Source: CAZGUH01 sp964529005
Lineage (GTDB): Bacteria > Actinomycetota > Acidimicrobiia > Acidimicrobiales > Ilumatobacteraceae
DNA: 64,000 nucleotides
Assembly: GCA_964529005.1 (NCBI GenBank)
Contig: CAZGUH010000021.1
Coordinates: 1-64,000 of the forward strand
Reading direction: 5' to 3'
The translations under genes and the position numbers were made by a program. This document shows positions 1-8,374 of the stretch, in pieces. The notes beneath the pieces are model-generated. The model was not told the DNA's origin. It saw nothing but the letters and a program-made list of their open reading frames with translations, and made no database searches. How positions within the stretch are numbered: position 1 is the first letter of the stretch; every line of letters starts with the position of its first letter.

Positions 1-51
1 CGCAGCAAAGCTAGAGAGACGGCTTCTCCGGCGGCGAATTCGGCCGGCGGC

Positions 52-507
52 CTAGAAGTAGAAGCGGAAGATCACCTCGGCGACGCAACTCGGCTTCGAC
101 GCCCCTTCGACTTCGAACGTGAACTCGAACGTGACCTGCACGCCGCCCGAGACGTCCTCGACGGCGAGGGTCTTCACACCGAGGCGCACCTTCGATCCCA
201 CCGGGACGGGCGCCGGGAAGCGGACCTTTCCGCATCCGTAGTTGACGCCCATCTTCACGCCGTCGACGCGGTAGACCTGCGCGGCCAGCGTCGGCCCCAG
301 CGAGAGGGTCAGGTAGCCGTGGGCGATCGGGCCGCCGAACGGGCCGGCCTTGGCGCGCTCGATGTCGACGTGGATCCACTGGTGGTCGCCGGTCGCGTCG
401 GCGAACGTGTTCACCTGGTCCTGCGTGATCTCGACGTAGTCGCTGTATCCGAGGTGCTCGCCGACGGTGCCCTTGAGCCCGTCGATGCCGTCGATGGTCT
501 TGGTCAT
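52..507 (-). CDS. MaoC-like (R)-specific enoyl-CoA hydratase, HtdZ-type
   Basis: A hot-dog-fold hydratase expected to hydrate trans-2-enoyl-CoA to (R)-3-hydroxyacyl-CoA in the cytosol. The hydratase-2 signature ATGDHQWIHVD carries the catalytic Asp and His, followed by GPIAHGYLTLS; the middle and C-terminal parts (VNYGCGKVRFPAPVPVGS, KPSCVAE) resemble mycobacterial Rv0130/HtdZ. The ATG at 507 gives 151 aa, the length I recall for Rv0130. A GTG at 570 in the same frame would add 21 residues and overlap the upstream gene, so 507 is preferred. No clear ribosome-binding site is visible for either start. It lies 34 bp downstream of the membrane-protein gene on the same strand. The family call is secure; the physiological substrate is not. 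Confidence 0.88.
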   Translation of the reverse strand: MTKTIDGIDGLKGTVGEHLGYSDYVEITQDQVNTFADATGDHQWIHVDIERAKAGPFGGPIAHGYLTLSLGPTLAAQVYRVDGVKMGVNYGCGKVRFPAPVPVGSKVRLGVKTLAVEDVSGGVQVTFEFTFEVEGASKPSCVAEVIFRFYF

Positions 508-541
508 GGCTCGCAGTGTTGCATCTGCGACCGCCGAGATG

Positions 542-961
542 TCACTTGTACCAGATGCGTTGGTGCTCACGGCTGTGCGGGTGCAGCAGCAGGGCGATCA
601 GCGCGACCTCGAAGACGAACGAGAGGATGCGGCCTCCCGTGACGACGTCGATGGCGTCGCCGAACGCCGACGCGACCCACAGCCGCAGCAGGATCGGCGC
701 GAACGCGGCGACGAGCGCGAGCCGGTATCCCCACTTGCGGTCGTTGGCCATCAACAGCCCGCTGCCGGCGCAACAGGCGACGACCGCCAGGACGGCGAGC
801 GTTCCCAGAGCGCCGCGGCGGTCGCCGATGTAGTTCTCCAGCGTTCCCTCGCTGGCCAGGTCGATGAGGGTGAAGAAGCCGTTGATGTAGAGCAGGATCG
901 TCGCGATCTGGAGCGTCTGCGGCTGGAAGCGGTCGAACCACTTGCGATAGTCGATGGACAC
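542..961 (-). CDS. Small integral membrane protein, unknown function
   Basis: I do not recognise this 139-aa protein. It has about four hydrophobic segments (roughly residues 17-36, 51-71, 78-97 and 112-126) joined by short charged loops, and a basic C-terminal tail containing LLHPHSREHQR. No catalytic motif is visible. The start is a GTG at 961 with a short aromatic N-terminus. It diverges from era across a 73-bp region holding a strong palindrome, and it reads toward the MaoC gene, with which it may be co-transcribed. Codon composition is high-GC like its neighbours, which supports a real gene. The membrane location is well supported; the function is unknown. Confidence 0.7.
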   Translation of the reverse strand: MSIDYRKWFDRFQPQTLQIATILLYINGFFTLIDLASEGTLENYIGDRRGALGTLAVLAVVACCAGSGLLMANDRKWGYRLALVAAFAPILLRLWVASAFGDAIDVVTGGRILSFVFEVALIALLLHPHSREHQRIWYK

Positions 962-990
962 GATCTGTGAGTCTGACAGGCCCGGGCGCC

Positions 991-1025
991 GTCGCCGCGT
1001 CTCTGGACGCGGCGACCGTTAGCCT
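991..1025 (+). promoter_or_regulatory. era promoter region with an 11-bp perfect palindrome
   Basis: GTCGCCGCGTC (991-1001) and its exact inverse (1006-1016) enclose a 4-nt TCTG loop. A TAGCCT hexamer (1020-1025) follows, 9 nt before the era ATG, as expected for a leaderless -10 box. The palindrome falls where the -35 region and spacer would be, so it could be an operator rather than an RNA hairpin. Confidence 0.5.
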
Positions 1026-1034
1026 CAGCGGTCC

Positions 1035-1874
1035 ATGCGTTCGGGGTTCATCACGCTCGTCGGCCGGCCGAACGTCGGCAAGTCGACCCTGGTGAACGCG
1101 ATGTTGGGCCACAAGGTGAGCATCGTCAGCGACAAGCCGCAGACGACCCGCACGCGGGTGCGCGGCGTCCTCACTCGGCCGGACGCGCAGCTCGTCTTCG
1201 TCGACACGCCGGGCCTCCACAAACCCGTCACAGCGCTCGGTGAGCGGGTCAACGCCACCGCGCTCGACAGCGTCAGCGACGTCGACGCCGTGTGCCTGGT
1301 GCTCGACGCGTCGCAGCCGTTCGGCTCAGGCGACCGGTGGGTCGCCGACCGGATCGACGTCGCATCGGCGATCGTCGTCGTCAACAAGATCGACCGGGCC
1401 TCCAGGGACCAGGTGATCGCGCAGCTGGCCGCCGCGTCCGAGCTTGGAGCGGCGGAGTACTTCCCCGTCTCGGCGCGCACGGGCGACGGCATCGCCGCGC
1501 TCGTCGACCACCTCGTCGGCATGATGCCCGAGGGGCCGATGTACTACCCCGACGACGTCGTGTCCGACACGCCGGACGAGACGTGGGTCGCCGAGCTCGT
1601 GCGTGAGCAGCTCCTCGCCGTCACCCGCGACGAGCTGCCCTACAGCATCGCCACGCGCGTCACCGAGTGGGAATGGCCGCGCGTGCGCGTCGAGATCGTG
1701 GTCGAGCGCGCCAGCCAGAAGGGCATGGTGATCGGCAAGAGGGGCGCGGTGCTGAAGGAGGTCGGTCAGCGGGCCCGGGCGCAGATGCCCCCCGGCGCGT
1801 TTCTCGAGCTGCACGTCACGGTCGACAAGGATTGGCAGCGCCGCCCCGATCGCGTCGAGCGTCTCGGCTATTGA
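1035..1874 (+). CDS. era: GTPase Era
   Basis: Era is a GTPase that binds the 3' end of 16S rRNA and acts in 30S maturation. The 279-aa protein has the G1 loop GRPNVGKS (10-17), the switch-I motif PQTTRTR (35-41), DTPG (57-60) and NKID (117-120), then a C-terminal KH domain with IGKRG near 233-237. Its length is slightly under the usual 290-300 aa. The ATG at 1035 begins directly with the beta-1 strand and has a TAGCCT -10-like box 9 nt upstream, suggesting a leaderless transcript. It is not clustered with ybeY or recO, although recO lies in the same window near 8.4 kb. Confident assignment. Confidence 0.97.
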   Translation: MRSGFITLVGRPNVGKSTLVNAMLGHKVSIVSDKPQTTRTRVRGVLTRPDAQLVFVDTPGLHKPVTALGERVNATALDSVSDVDAVCLVLDASQPFGSGDRWVADRIDVASAIVVVNKIDRASRDQVIAQLAAASELGAAEYFPVSARTGDGIAALVDHLVGMMPEGPMYYPDDVVSDTPDETWVAELVREQLLAVTRDELPYSIATRVTEWEWPRVRVEIVVERASQKGMVIGKRGAVLKEVGQRARAQMPPGAFLELHVTVDKDWQRRPDRVERLGY

Positions 1875-1889
1875 GGACGGGCCGGCCCG

Positions 1890-2591
1890 TCAGACCGGCG
1901 GGAGCGTCGTCATGGTGGTCGCGGTCGTGGTCGTCACCGGCGGCGGGGTCTGGCTGAGCAGCAGTTCGTAATCGGAGTGGGCGACCGCTTGCCCGGGCTC
2001 GGTGAACTCGCCCGAGCCGATGGGGACCGAGATCGGCTCGCCTCCCTGGGTGAACTTCACCTGACCGATGCCGCGCTGGCGGGTGAGCGTCAGCACGATC
2101 TGTGCGATCGCCAGCCGCTGGTCGGATGGCGCGAGGTCGTCGAAGAGGTTGGGCGCGAGGTCGACGGTGGCCACGCCACCATCCTCGGTGACCCCCTCGA
2201 TCGCCTCGTCGCGCAGCAGCGTACGCAAGCCGGGTGTGGTCGGCCCTTCGGGCGGCCCCTGTTCGAGCGCGGCCATCACCTGCGGCAGCGACGCCGGGCG
2301 GACGAGCGGCAGCTCGATGCTGACGAGCTGGCTGCCGACCAGGAAGTACACGGTGACGGGCTCGGTGGGCAGCGTGCTGGCTGTCGTCTCCGGCGACGAC
2401 GTGCTGACCGGGATCGTCGTGGACGTCGTCGTCGTGGCGATGGTCGTGGTGGTCGGCTCGCCCAGGCCGTAGGGGATGTCCTCGTTCTCGATCGCCGTGA
2501 AGTTGCTGGTCTCCGGCACGCCGCACGCCGCGGGCGCCGCAGCCAGCACGGCGACCACGGACGTCATCGCGACGAGTCGTCGGCGGGTCAT
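1890..2591 (-). CDS. GerMN-domain lipoprotein, LpqB-like
   Basis: A predicted lipoprotein of 233 aa with a signal peptide ending in an AAPAAC lipobox (Cys23). A long Thr/Ser-rich linker follows, then a GerMN (sporulation and spore germination) domain from about residue 75, with YFLVGSQLVSIELPL and VATVDLAPNLF. In mycobacteria the GerMN lipoprotein LpqB follows mtrB and modulates MtrAB signalling; here too the gene directly follows an MtrB-like kinase, its ATG overlapping the kinase TGA (ATGA at 2588-2591). A strong GGAGGAG ribosome-binding site lies about 5 nt upstream, which fixes the start at 2591 over an upstream in-frame start at 2654. It has one GerMN domain and no obvious beta-propeller, so it is shorter than LpqB. 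The partner role is inferred from context. Confidence 0.8.
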   Translation of the reverse strand: MTRRRLVAMTSVVAVLAAAPAACGVPETSNFTAIENEDIPYGLGEPTTTTIATTTTSTTIPVSTSSPETTASTLPTEPVTVYFLVGSQLVSIELPLVRPASLPQVMAALEQGPPEGPTTPGLRTLLRDEAIEGVTEDGGVATVDLAPNLFDDLAPSDQRLAIAQIVLTLTRQRGIGQVKFTQGGEPISVPIGSGEFTEPGQAVAHSDYELLLSQTPPPVTTTTATTMTTLPPV

Positions 2592-3964
2592 GCCTCTCCT
2601 CCCGGAAACAGCACGACGAAGCGGGCCCCGCCGCCCGGGCGGTCCTCGACCCACGCTCGCCCGCCGTGCGATCGGGCGTGTTCGGTGACGAGCGCCAAGC
2701 CCAGGCCGGTGCCGATGCGGTTGCGTGCCGCCGTGCCACGAGCGAAGCGTTCGAAGATGCGATCCTGCTCCCCACGCGCCACCCCTGGGCCGGCGTCCTC
2801 GACGGCGAGCGTCACGTCGACCCTGTCGACGCCTTCGATGACGATGCGGGTCGGACCGCCGCCGTGCTGGTCGGCGTTGTCGAGCAGGTTCGCGACGATG
2901 CGCTCCAGCCGGCGCTTGTCGACGGGCACGATCCGCTTCCCGCCGGCGCCGACGGTGAGCGGCAGTTCTGGGTGCCCGTAGCGGGCCGCGATGCGCGGCA
3001 CCACGTCCGGCAACACCAGCGGCTCGCGATGGAGGTCGCCGGCGCCGGCGTCGAGCCGCGACAGCTCGAGCAGGTCGAGCACCAGCTGGTCGAACCGCCG
3101 CACCTGGCTGACGACGACGTCGAGCGCTTGCTGGCTGCGCGGCGGCAGCTCGGCGCGGCGGCCGTCGAGGACCTCGACGGCCGCGCTGAGCGCGGTGACG
3201 GGGGAGCGCAGCTCGTGGCTGACGTCGCTGGCGAAGCGCACCTCGCGCTCGATGCGGGACTGCACGGCGTCGGCCATCTCGTTGAAGCTGCGTGCCAGCC
3301 GGTCGAGCTCTGGGTCGGTCTCCTCCGCGAGGCGGGTGTTGAGGCCGCCGCCGGCGATGTCACCGGCCGCGGCGGCGACGCGCGACAGCGGTCGCAACAG
3401 GCGGCGGCTGATCCATGCTCCGAGTCCGGCCGCCATCAGCGTGGTCGCGCCGGCGCCTGCGGCGAGCGTGCTGGCGATGATCCACAGCGTGCGGTCGGTG
3501 GTCTTCAGCGGGAACGCCTCGAAGTATTCGGCGTTGACCTCGGGGATCGACACGCCGACCGCCAGGTACGGCCGGCCGTCGACGGTGAAGCGCTGCCAGC
3601 CGGAGCGCCCGCTGGCCACCTGCTCGAGCAGCGACGCCGGGTAGACGCTCTCCGGCCGACTGATGTTGCTCGGCGCGGCGCGGCCGCGGTCGGCCAGACG
3701 CAGCAGCGCAAAGCCTTCGTCTTCGGTGCGGGCGCTGTCGATCAGTTCGATGATGTCGACGTTCGGGACGCGCAAGCTGTCGCGGATGGCGCGGGCGTTG
3801 ACGAATGCCTGCCGCTGGGCGACGGTGGTGCGCTGGTCGATGAGATAGTTGCGGGCCAGGAGGTAGGTGACGACGGTGAGCGCGACGCTGGCGACCAGGG
3901 CTGTGAGGCTGAAGTACAGCGTGACTCGGCTGCGCAGGCTCAGGGTCCGTCGTCGAGGCACCAT
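2588..3964 (-). CDS. Sensor histidine kinase, MtrB-like
   Basis: A 458-aa membrane kinase. It has an N-terminal membrane segment (about 14-36), an extracytoplasmic sensor region (about 40-155), a second membrane segment (about 160-185) and a HAMP domain (about 186-238). The HisKA domain has phospho-acceptor His250 in SDVSHELRSP, and the HATPase domain shows NLLDNADQHGG and a GTGLGLAL G-box. The layout and motif wording resemble mycobacterial MtrB. The next gene is a GerMN lipoprotein, as in mtrB-lpqB, and an MtrA-like regulator is divergent 196 bp away. The ATG at 3964 precedes a basic residue cluster and the first membrane helix; an upstream ATG at 4048 would add 28 unlikely residues. The MtrB assignment rests on context plus motifs, without an alignment. 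Confidence 0.85.
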   Translation of the reverse strand: MVPRRRTLSLRSRVTLYFSLTALVASVALTVVTYLLARNYLIDQRTTVAQRQAFVNARAIRDSLRVPNVDIIELIDSARTEDEGFALLRLADRGRAAPSNISRPESVYPASLLEQVASGRSGWQRFTVDGRPYLAVGVSIPEVNAEYFEAFPLKTTDRTLWIIASTLAAGAGATTLMAAGLGAWISRRLLRPLSRVAAAAGDIAGGGLNTRLAEETDPELDRLARSFNEMADAVQSRIEREVRFASDVSHELRSPVTALSAAVEVLDGRRAELPPRSQQALDVVVSQVRRFDQLVLDLLELSRLDAGAGDLHREPLVLPDVVPRIAARYGHPELPLTVGAGGKRIVPVDKRRLERIVANLLDNADQHGGGPTRIVIEGVDRVDVTLAVEDAGPGVARGEQDRIFERFARGTAARNRIGTGLGLALVTEHARSHGGRAWVEDRPGGGARFVVLFPGGEA

Positions 3965-4160
3965 GACAGTGTGGCCGAAGCGATCGAACCAGGTGGAGCC
4001 GATGGAGGGGAGGAAGCCGCCGGAGAAGGTCCGCTGCCGGTGGAGCACCAGGGGGAGGAAGGCACCCCACCGGGGCAGCGTGAACAGTCCTCATGATGCG
4101 ATGCTCGTGTGACGAGCTGACGCGTCCATTGCGCGATTTCTGTAACAGAATGCGAGCTGC

Positions 4161-4847
4161 ATGCACTCTCTTCTCTTCATCGAAGATGACGACGCCATCC
4201 GTGTTGCGCTGCGGCTGGCGCTCGAGGACGAGGGCTACGACGTGCACGAGGCGTCGAGTGGGCAGGAAGGCTTGGCGGCCTTCGCCGCCGACGAGCCGGA
4301 TCTGGTGCTCCTCGACCTGCGGCTGCCGGACCTGAGCGGATTCGACGTCTGCCGCACGCTGCGGAGCCAGAGCATCGTGCCGATCATCATGGTCACCGCG
4401 CAGACCGACACGTACGACATGGTCGCCGGGCTCGAGGCCGGGGCCGACGACTACGTCACCAAGCCGATCGTGCCCAAGGAGCTGGCGGCGCGCATCCGTG
4501 CGCTGTTGCGCCGGGTGCAACTGCACGGCGCCGCGACGTCAGCCGCGGCGGCGACGCGGTTCGGTGACGTCGAGCTCCGCCGCGAGCAGGGCGTCGTCCT
4601 CAAGGGCGGTCAGGAGGTCAGCCTCACCAAGACCGAGTTCCGGCTCCTGTGCGAGTTCGCCGATCACCCGGGCATGGTCTTGTCACGCGATCAGCTGCTG
4701 GAGCGCGTCTGGGGCTACGAGTACCTGGGTGACAGCCGGTTGGTCGACGCCCACGTCCGCCGGTTGCGGGTGAAGATCGAGGACCAGCCCGACGACCCCA
4801 AACTGATCGTCACGATTCGGGGCATCGGCTATCGGCTGCTCACCTGA
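4161..4847 (+). CDS. OmpR/PhoB-family response regulator, MtrA-like
   Basis: A 228-aa transcription factor. The receiver domain has acidic EDDD at 8-11, phospho-acceptor Asp52 (LLDLRLPD), MVTAQTD and Lys in VTKPIVPKEL. A winged-helix domain contains VSLTKTEFRLL and RLVDAHVRRLRVKIE. Its wording is close to mycobacterial MtrA (LLDLMLPG, RLVNVHVQRLRAKVE). It diverges from the MtrB-like kinase rather than preceding it, an inversion of the usual mtrA-mtrB-lpqB order. The start has no strong ribosome-binding site. It converges with the DinG-like helicase gene 17 bp downstream. Pairing with the adjacent kinase is likely but inferred. Confidence 0.87.
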   Translation: MHSLLFIEDDDAIRVALRLALEDEGYDVHEASSGQEGLAAFAADEPDLVLLDLRLPDLSGFDVCRTLRSQSIVPIIMVTAQTDTYDMVAGLEAGADDYVTKPIVPKELAARIRALLRRVQLHGAATSAAAATRFGDVELRREQGVVLKGGQEVSLTKTEFRLLCEFADHPGMVLSRDQLLERVWGYEYLGDSRLVDAHVRRLRVKIEDQPDDPKLIVTIRGIGYRLLT

Positions 4848-4864
4848 GCCTCCGGCCGGCGTCG

Positions 4865-6766
4865 TCAGGCGACGATCGCGCGCAGGAACTCCTCGGCCTC
4901 GGCTCGCTGGCGCGTGCGGCGCATCGGCGGCAGGGCCCTGACGATGTCCCAGCGGTACGACGCCGTGCCGAGGCGCCGATCGAGGACCGCGACGACGCCG
5001 CGATCGGCAGCTGTGCGGATCAATCGCCCGGTCGCCTGGGCGAGCAGCGTGGCGGCGCGCGGGACGTCGATCGCCGCGAACGCGCGCCCGCCGATCGCCT
5101 CCCGTCGGGCCGACAGCAGCGGATCGTCCGGGCGCGGGAACGGCAGACGATCGATCGTCACCAGCGACAGCGTGCGGCCCGGGATGTCGACGCCCTGGAA
5201 GAAGCCCGCCGTGGCGAACAGGCAGGTGCTCTCGTCGGAGCTGAACGCCCGCACCAGCGCGGTCTTCGGCAGGTCGCGCTGGGTGAGGATGGGATGGTCG
5301 ACCCGATCGCGCAGCGCGGCCGCGGCGGCATCCATCGCCTTCCAACTGGTGAACAGCGCGAGCGTGCGCCCGCCCGCGGCGACGATCAGCGCCGCCAGCT
5401 CGTCGTGCGTTGCCTCGGCGAAGCCGGCCGAGCGTGGGTCGGGGAGATGCAGCGCGCAGTACAACATCGCCTGGCGCTCGTAGTCGAAGGGGCTGCCGAC
5501 GTCGATCTGTTCGGTCGCGCCCGCGGGCAGGCCGACCCGGGTGACCAGCGACGTGGGGATCGTGGCGCTGGTCAGCACGCCCGTGGCGCGGTTCCACACG
5601 CGGTCCTTCAGCGTCGGCGCGATGTCGAGGGGCGCGATCTCCAGCCGTGGCGACTGCGGCGTCCCGGAGACGAACGCGACGTGCCCGTCGCGCTGGGTGA
5701 GCGCGGCGTCGATCACCTCGGCGAGACGCCCGCCGAGCGTCTGCGCGCGCAGCTTGCGCTGCTTGGCCTCCTCGATCGACGGGTCGACCCTGCCGATCGC
5801 TGCGAGCGCGTCGCCGACGCGCAGACGGGCAGCTGCCAGCACATCGTTGATCTCCGGCGGCATCGGTTGCGGCAGCCGCTTGCCCGTCCACGGCGCGAGC
5901 ACGTCGGCGAGCGCCCCTCCGGCGTCACCGACGGCCGACACGGTCGCCGGATCGTCGAGGAAGCGGCGCATCACGGCGGCGGTGTGGTGGAAGCGCCCGG
6001 CGCCGATCTCCAATCCGACGGTGTCGCTCATCACGTCTTCGAGCTGGTGGGCTTCGTCGACGATGACGACGTCGTGCTCCGGCAGCAGCATGCCGTCGCT
6101 GCCGACGTGCAGCCCGTAGAGGTGCAGATTGACCACGATGACGTCGGAGGACGCGGCCCGTGCCCGGGCCAGCTCAGCGAAGCACGCCTCGCCGAGTGGG
6201 CACCGGTTCTTGCCCGGGCACTCGTCGCTGCCGACGCTCACCGCCTGCCACGCCGCATCGCTCGGCGACCAGTCGAGCTCGGCCATGTCGCCGGTGCGAC
6301 TCTCGCCCACCCACGTCGCGATGCGGCGCAGCTCGCGGCGCGTGCGGTCGTTCATGTCGGCGAGCTCGAAAGCGCCTTGCACGGCCGGGCCGCTCTCCGC
6401 GCTGGTGAACTCCCGCAACCGCTGCAGGCACACGTAGTTCGACCTTCCCTTCAGCACCGACCAGGAGAAGTCCGGCAGGTGTTCTTCGAGGAACGGCAGG
6501 TCCTTCGCCGCGAGCTGGTCCTGGAGCGCCTTGGTGGCGGTGGCGACGACACATTTCGCGCCGAGGAGCACGGCCGGGACGAGGTAGGCGAGCGTCTTGC
6601 CGGTTCCGGTTCCCGCTTGCACGACGAGGTGCCGCTTCGAGCGGATCGCATCGGCGACGGCCTCCGCCATGCGGACCTGTCCGGGGCGGTCCTCGTGCCC
6701 GGGAAGCTCACCCGTGACGCGCGAGAGGACGCGGGCGACCTCGGCGGACGTCGATCCAGGCTTCAC
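4865..6766 (-). CDS. DinG/XPD-family ATP-dependent DNA helicase with Fe-S cluster motif
   Basis: A superfamily-2 helicase (633 aa) of the DinG/YoaA class, expected to unwind 5'-3' on DNA with a 4Fe-4S cluster. Walker A AGTGTGKT lies at 51-58 and a DEAH box (VIVDEAH) ends at 240. Four cysteines (113, 183, 189, 195) between these motifs match the Fe-S domain. Motif VI is QATGRLIRTAADRG near the C-terminus. No exonuclease domain is present. The GTG at 6766 gives the expected N-terminus just before the Q-motif-like GHEDRPGQ; the frame stays open upstream but that reading lies opposite or beyond the uppS-like gene. I see no LexA box upstream. Family call secure, exact start uncertain. Confidence 0.9.
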   Translation of the reverse strand: MKPGSTSAEVARVLSRVTGELPGHEDRPGQVRMAEAVADAIRSKRHLVVQAGTGTGKTLAYLVPAVLLGAKCVVATATKALQDQLAAKDLPFLEEHLPDFSWSVLKGRSNYVCLQRLREFTSAESGPAVQGAFELADMNDRTRRELRRIATWVGESRTGDMAELDWSPSDAAWQAVSVGSDECPGKNRCPLGEACFAELARARAASSDVIVVNLHLYGLHVGSDGMLLPEHDVVIVDEAHQLEDVMSDTVGLEIGAGRFHHTAAVMRRFLDDPATVSAVGDAGGALADVLAPWTGKRLPQPMPPEINDVLAAARLRVGDALAAIGRVDPSIEEAKQRKLRAQTLGGRLAEVIDAALTQRDGHVAFVSGTPQSPRLEIAPLDIAPTLKDRVWNRATGVLTSATIPTSLVTRVGLPAGATEQIDVGSPFDYERQAMLYCALHLPDPRSAGFAEATHDELAALIVAAGGRTLALFTSWKAMDAAAAALRDRVDHPILTQRDLPKTALVRAFSSDESTCLFATAGFFQGVDIPGRTLSLVTIDRLPFPRPDDPLLSARREAIGGRAFAAIDVPRAATLLAQATGRLIRTAADRGVVAVLDRRLGTASYRWDIVRALPPMRRTRQRAEAEEFLRAIVA

Positions 6767-7011
6767 GTAGGTCGAGTGTGGCAGGGCGAGGGCGTTCGGA
6801 CGCGTCTGATGCCGAGCGCTTGCATGCGCTGCCTCCGATCTACCTGGTCCCGTGCGTGTCACCGCGACGTTCACGTCATCGTCGTTGCCGATGACGGGCG
6901 AGAACCGCGGTCCTGGAGCGGACGTCTCCCGAACTGCTGAGCCTCTCACGAGGGGAGGGATCTCGCTCGTCGCCGCGATCGACGCTCCGGTTCCCGATCG
7001 GTGTCGCGCCG

Positions 7012-7746
7012 TCAGTGTGGAGGTCGATCGATGAGAGCCAGCGCGGCGTCGAGCTCGGCGGCGTCGAACTCCGGCCAGGGCCTGTCGGTGAAGTAGACCG
7101 CTGCCCCCGCCGCCTGCCAGAGCATGAAGTTCGAGATGCGCATCTCGCCGGACGTGCGCACGACGACGTCGACGGGGGGCAGCTCCGCGAGATAGAGGTG
7201 ACTCTCCAGCGAGCGACGGTCGACGGTCGGCGACGAGGCGGCGGCGTCGCGGGCGGCGTGGGCGAGCTCGGCGCGGCTGCCGTAGTCGAACGCGACGGTC
7301 AGCGTCATGCCGGTGTTGGCTGCGGTGTCGGCGATCGCGTTGCGGATCGCACGCTGGACGAACCTCGGCGTGCGCGCCTCGGGGCTGTCGAACGGGCGGC
7401 CGATCCACTGCACGCGCACGTTGAGATCGTTCAACTCGGCGATGCGGCCGAACAGCTTGCGGTGCAGCCCGAGGATGTGGCGGACCTCCGCCCGGGGCCG
7501 CCGCCAGTTCTCGGTGCTGAACCCGAACACGGTGAGCCATCCCACATCGCGGGCGACCGCCGCCCGCACGACCCGTGCCAGGTTCTCCTCGCCCTCCGTG
7601 TGCCCGGCGGTGCGCGGCAGGCCGCGCTTGTTCGCCCAGCGGCCGTTGCCGTCCATGATGCACGCGACGTGCGGGCCTCGACCGCCGCTGGGGGGAGGGG
7701 TTGACCCGTTGTTCGGGTGAGGTGAGAGGGGGTGATCCGAGGCCAT
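7012..7746 (-). CDS. cis-Prenyltransferase (UppS-like), catalytic subunit lacking the C-terminal RxG motif
   Basis: A 244-aa Z-prenyl diphosphate synthase that would extend farnesyl diphosphate with isopentenyl diphosphate to a polyprenyl carrier lipid. Catalytic features are intact: MDGNGRWA (31-38, Asp32), GFSTENWRR (75-83), RTSGEMRISN (197-206) and YFTDRPWPEF (218-227). The protein stops soon afterwards (LDAALALIDRPPH) and lacks the RRxRRFGG tail that carries the RxG motif in homodimeric bacterial enzymes. That tail is present in the divergent paralogue starting 49 bp away. The ATG at 7746 is preferred over a start at 7806, which would reach into the other gene; a TAACGT box lies 13 nt upstream. 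The catalytic call is secure; dependence on the partner is inference. Confidence 0.9.
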   Translation of the reverse strand: MASDHPLSPHPNNGSTPPPSGGRGPHVACIMDGNGRWANKRGLPRTAGHTEGEENLARVVRAAVARDVGWLTVFGFSTENWRRPRAEVRHILGLHRKLFGRIAELNDLNVRVQWIGRPFDSPEARTPRFVQRAIRNAIADTAANTGMTLTVAFDYGSRAELAHAARDAAASSPTVDRRSLESHLYLAELPPVDVVVRTSGEMRISNFMLWQAAGAAVYFTDRPWPEFDAAELDAALALIDRPPH

Positions 7747-7795
7747 CACAGCAGTCCGCACGTTACCGACCGGCGTTGCGTGGGAGAATCTGACC

Positions 7796-8374
7796 GTGCG
7801 CGCCACCCGGACCCTGCGACGTTCTCGCGATCCGTTCGCGATCGACGTCGCGGACGACCGCCTGCGTCACGTGCTGGTGGTCGGCGGGTCGGGGACGGAG
7901 TGGACCGGCACCGACGGGGCGCGGTGGGCGGAGCTGATGGCCGAGCTGGCCCACGAGGTCGCCGCGGCCGGGGCGGAATGGCTGACGCTGCGCCCCTACG
8001 GCGACGACGCAGCGGCCCGCGGCCCTGTGGGCTCCCATCAGCTCGACGGCTGCACGGTGGTGATCGACACCTGCGCCGACGGGCGTGACCGCTTGGTCGC
8101 CGCGATCGAGGCGGTGCGCCGCGCGGCGGGGCCGGACGGGATCACGGAGGAGGCCATCGGAGCCGCCCTCGTCGCCCCGGCCGATTGCGAGCCCGACCTC
8201 GCGCTCGTCCTCGGTCCCTGCGATCGGCTGCCGCCCTCGCTGGTGTGGGAACTGGCGTACAGCGAGCTGGTCTTCACCGATTGCGCGTGGACCGACCTCG
8301 GCGAGAAGCACATCCACGACGCGATCGTCGAGTTCAACCGCCGCGAGCGCCGTTTCGGCGGCCTGCCGTCGTAG
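7796..8374 (+). CDS. Catalytically dead cis-prenyltransferase paralogue, NgBR-like
   Basis: This 192-aa protein keeps the outline of the UppS fold but not its catalytic residues. HVLVVGGSGTEW (25-36) occupies the place of HxAxxMDGNGRWA, so the catalytic Asp is missing. LGPCDRLPPSLVWELAYS (139-156) occupies the place of RTSGExRLSNFLLWQxAY. SELVFTDCAW (156-165) and the C-terminal NRRERRFGGLPS (181-192) are well conserved, including the RxG motif at 186-188. Eukaryotic NgBR/Nus1 shows the same pattern: no active site but an RxG completing the partner's site. The GTG at 7796 is divergent from the catalytic gene, and the TAG stop abuts the recO ATG. Homology is clear from motif order; heteromer formation is inference. 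Confidence 0.8.
   Translation: MRATRTLRRSRDPFAIDVADDRLRHVLVVGGSGTEWTGTDGARWAELMAELAHEVAAAGAEWLTLRPYGDDAAARGPVGSHQLDGCTVVIDTCADGRDRLVAAIEAVRRAAGPDGITEEAIGAALVAPADCEPDLALVLGPCDRLPPSLVWELAYSELVFTDCAWTDLGEKHIHDAIVEFNRRERRFGGLPS

Noticed and set aside
6852..7034. A 60-codon plus-strand frame upstream of the DinG-like gene
   Set aside because: No ribosome-binding site, overlaps the end of the uppS-like gene antisense, low-complexity composition.
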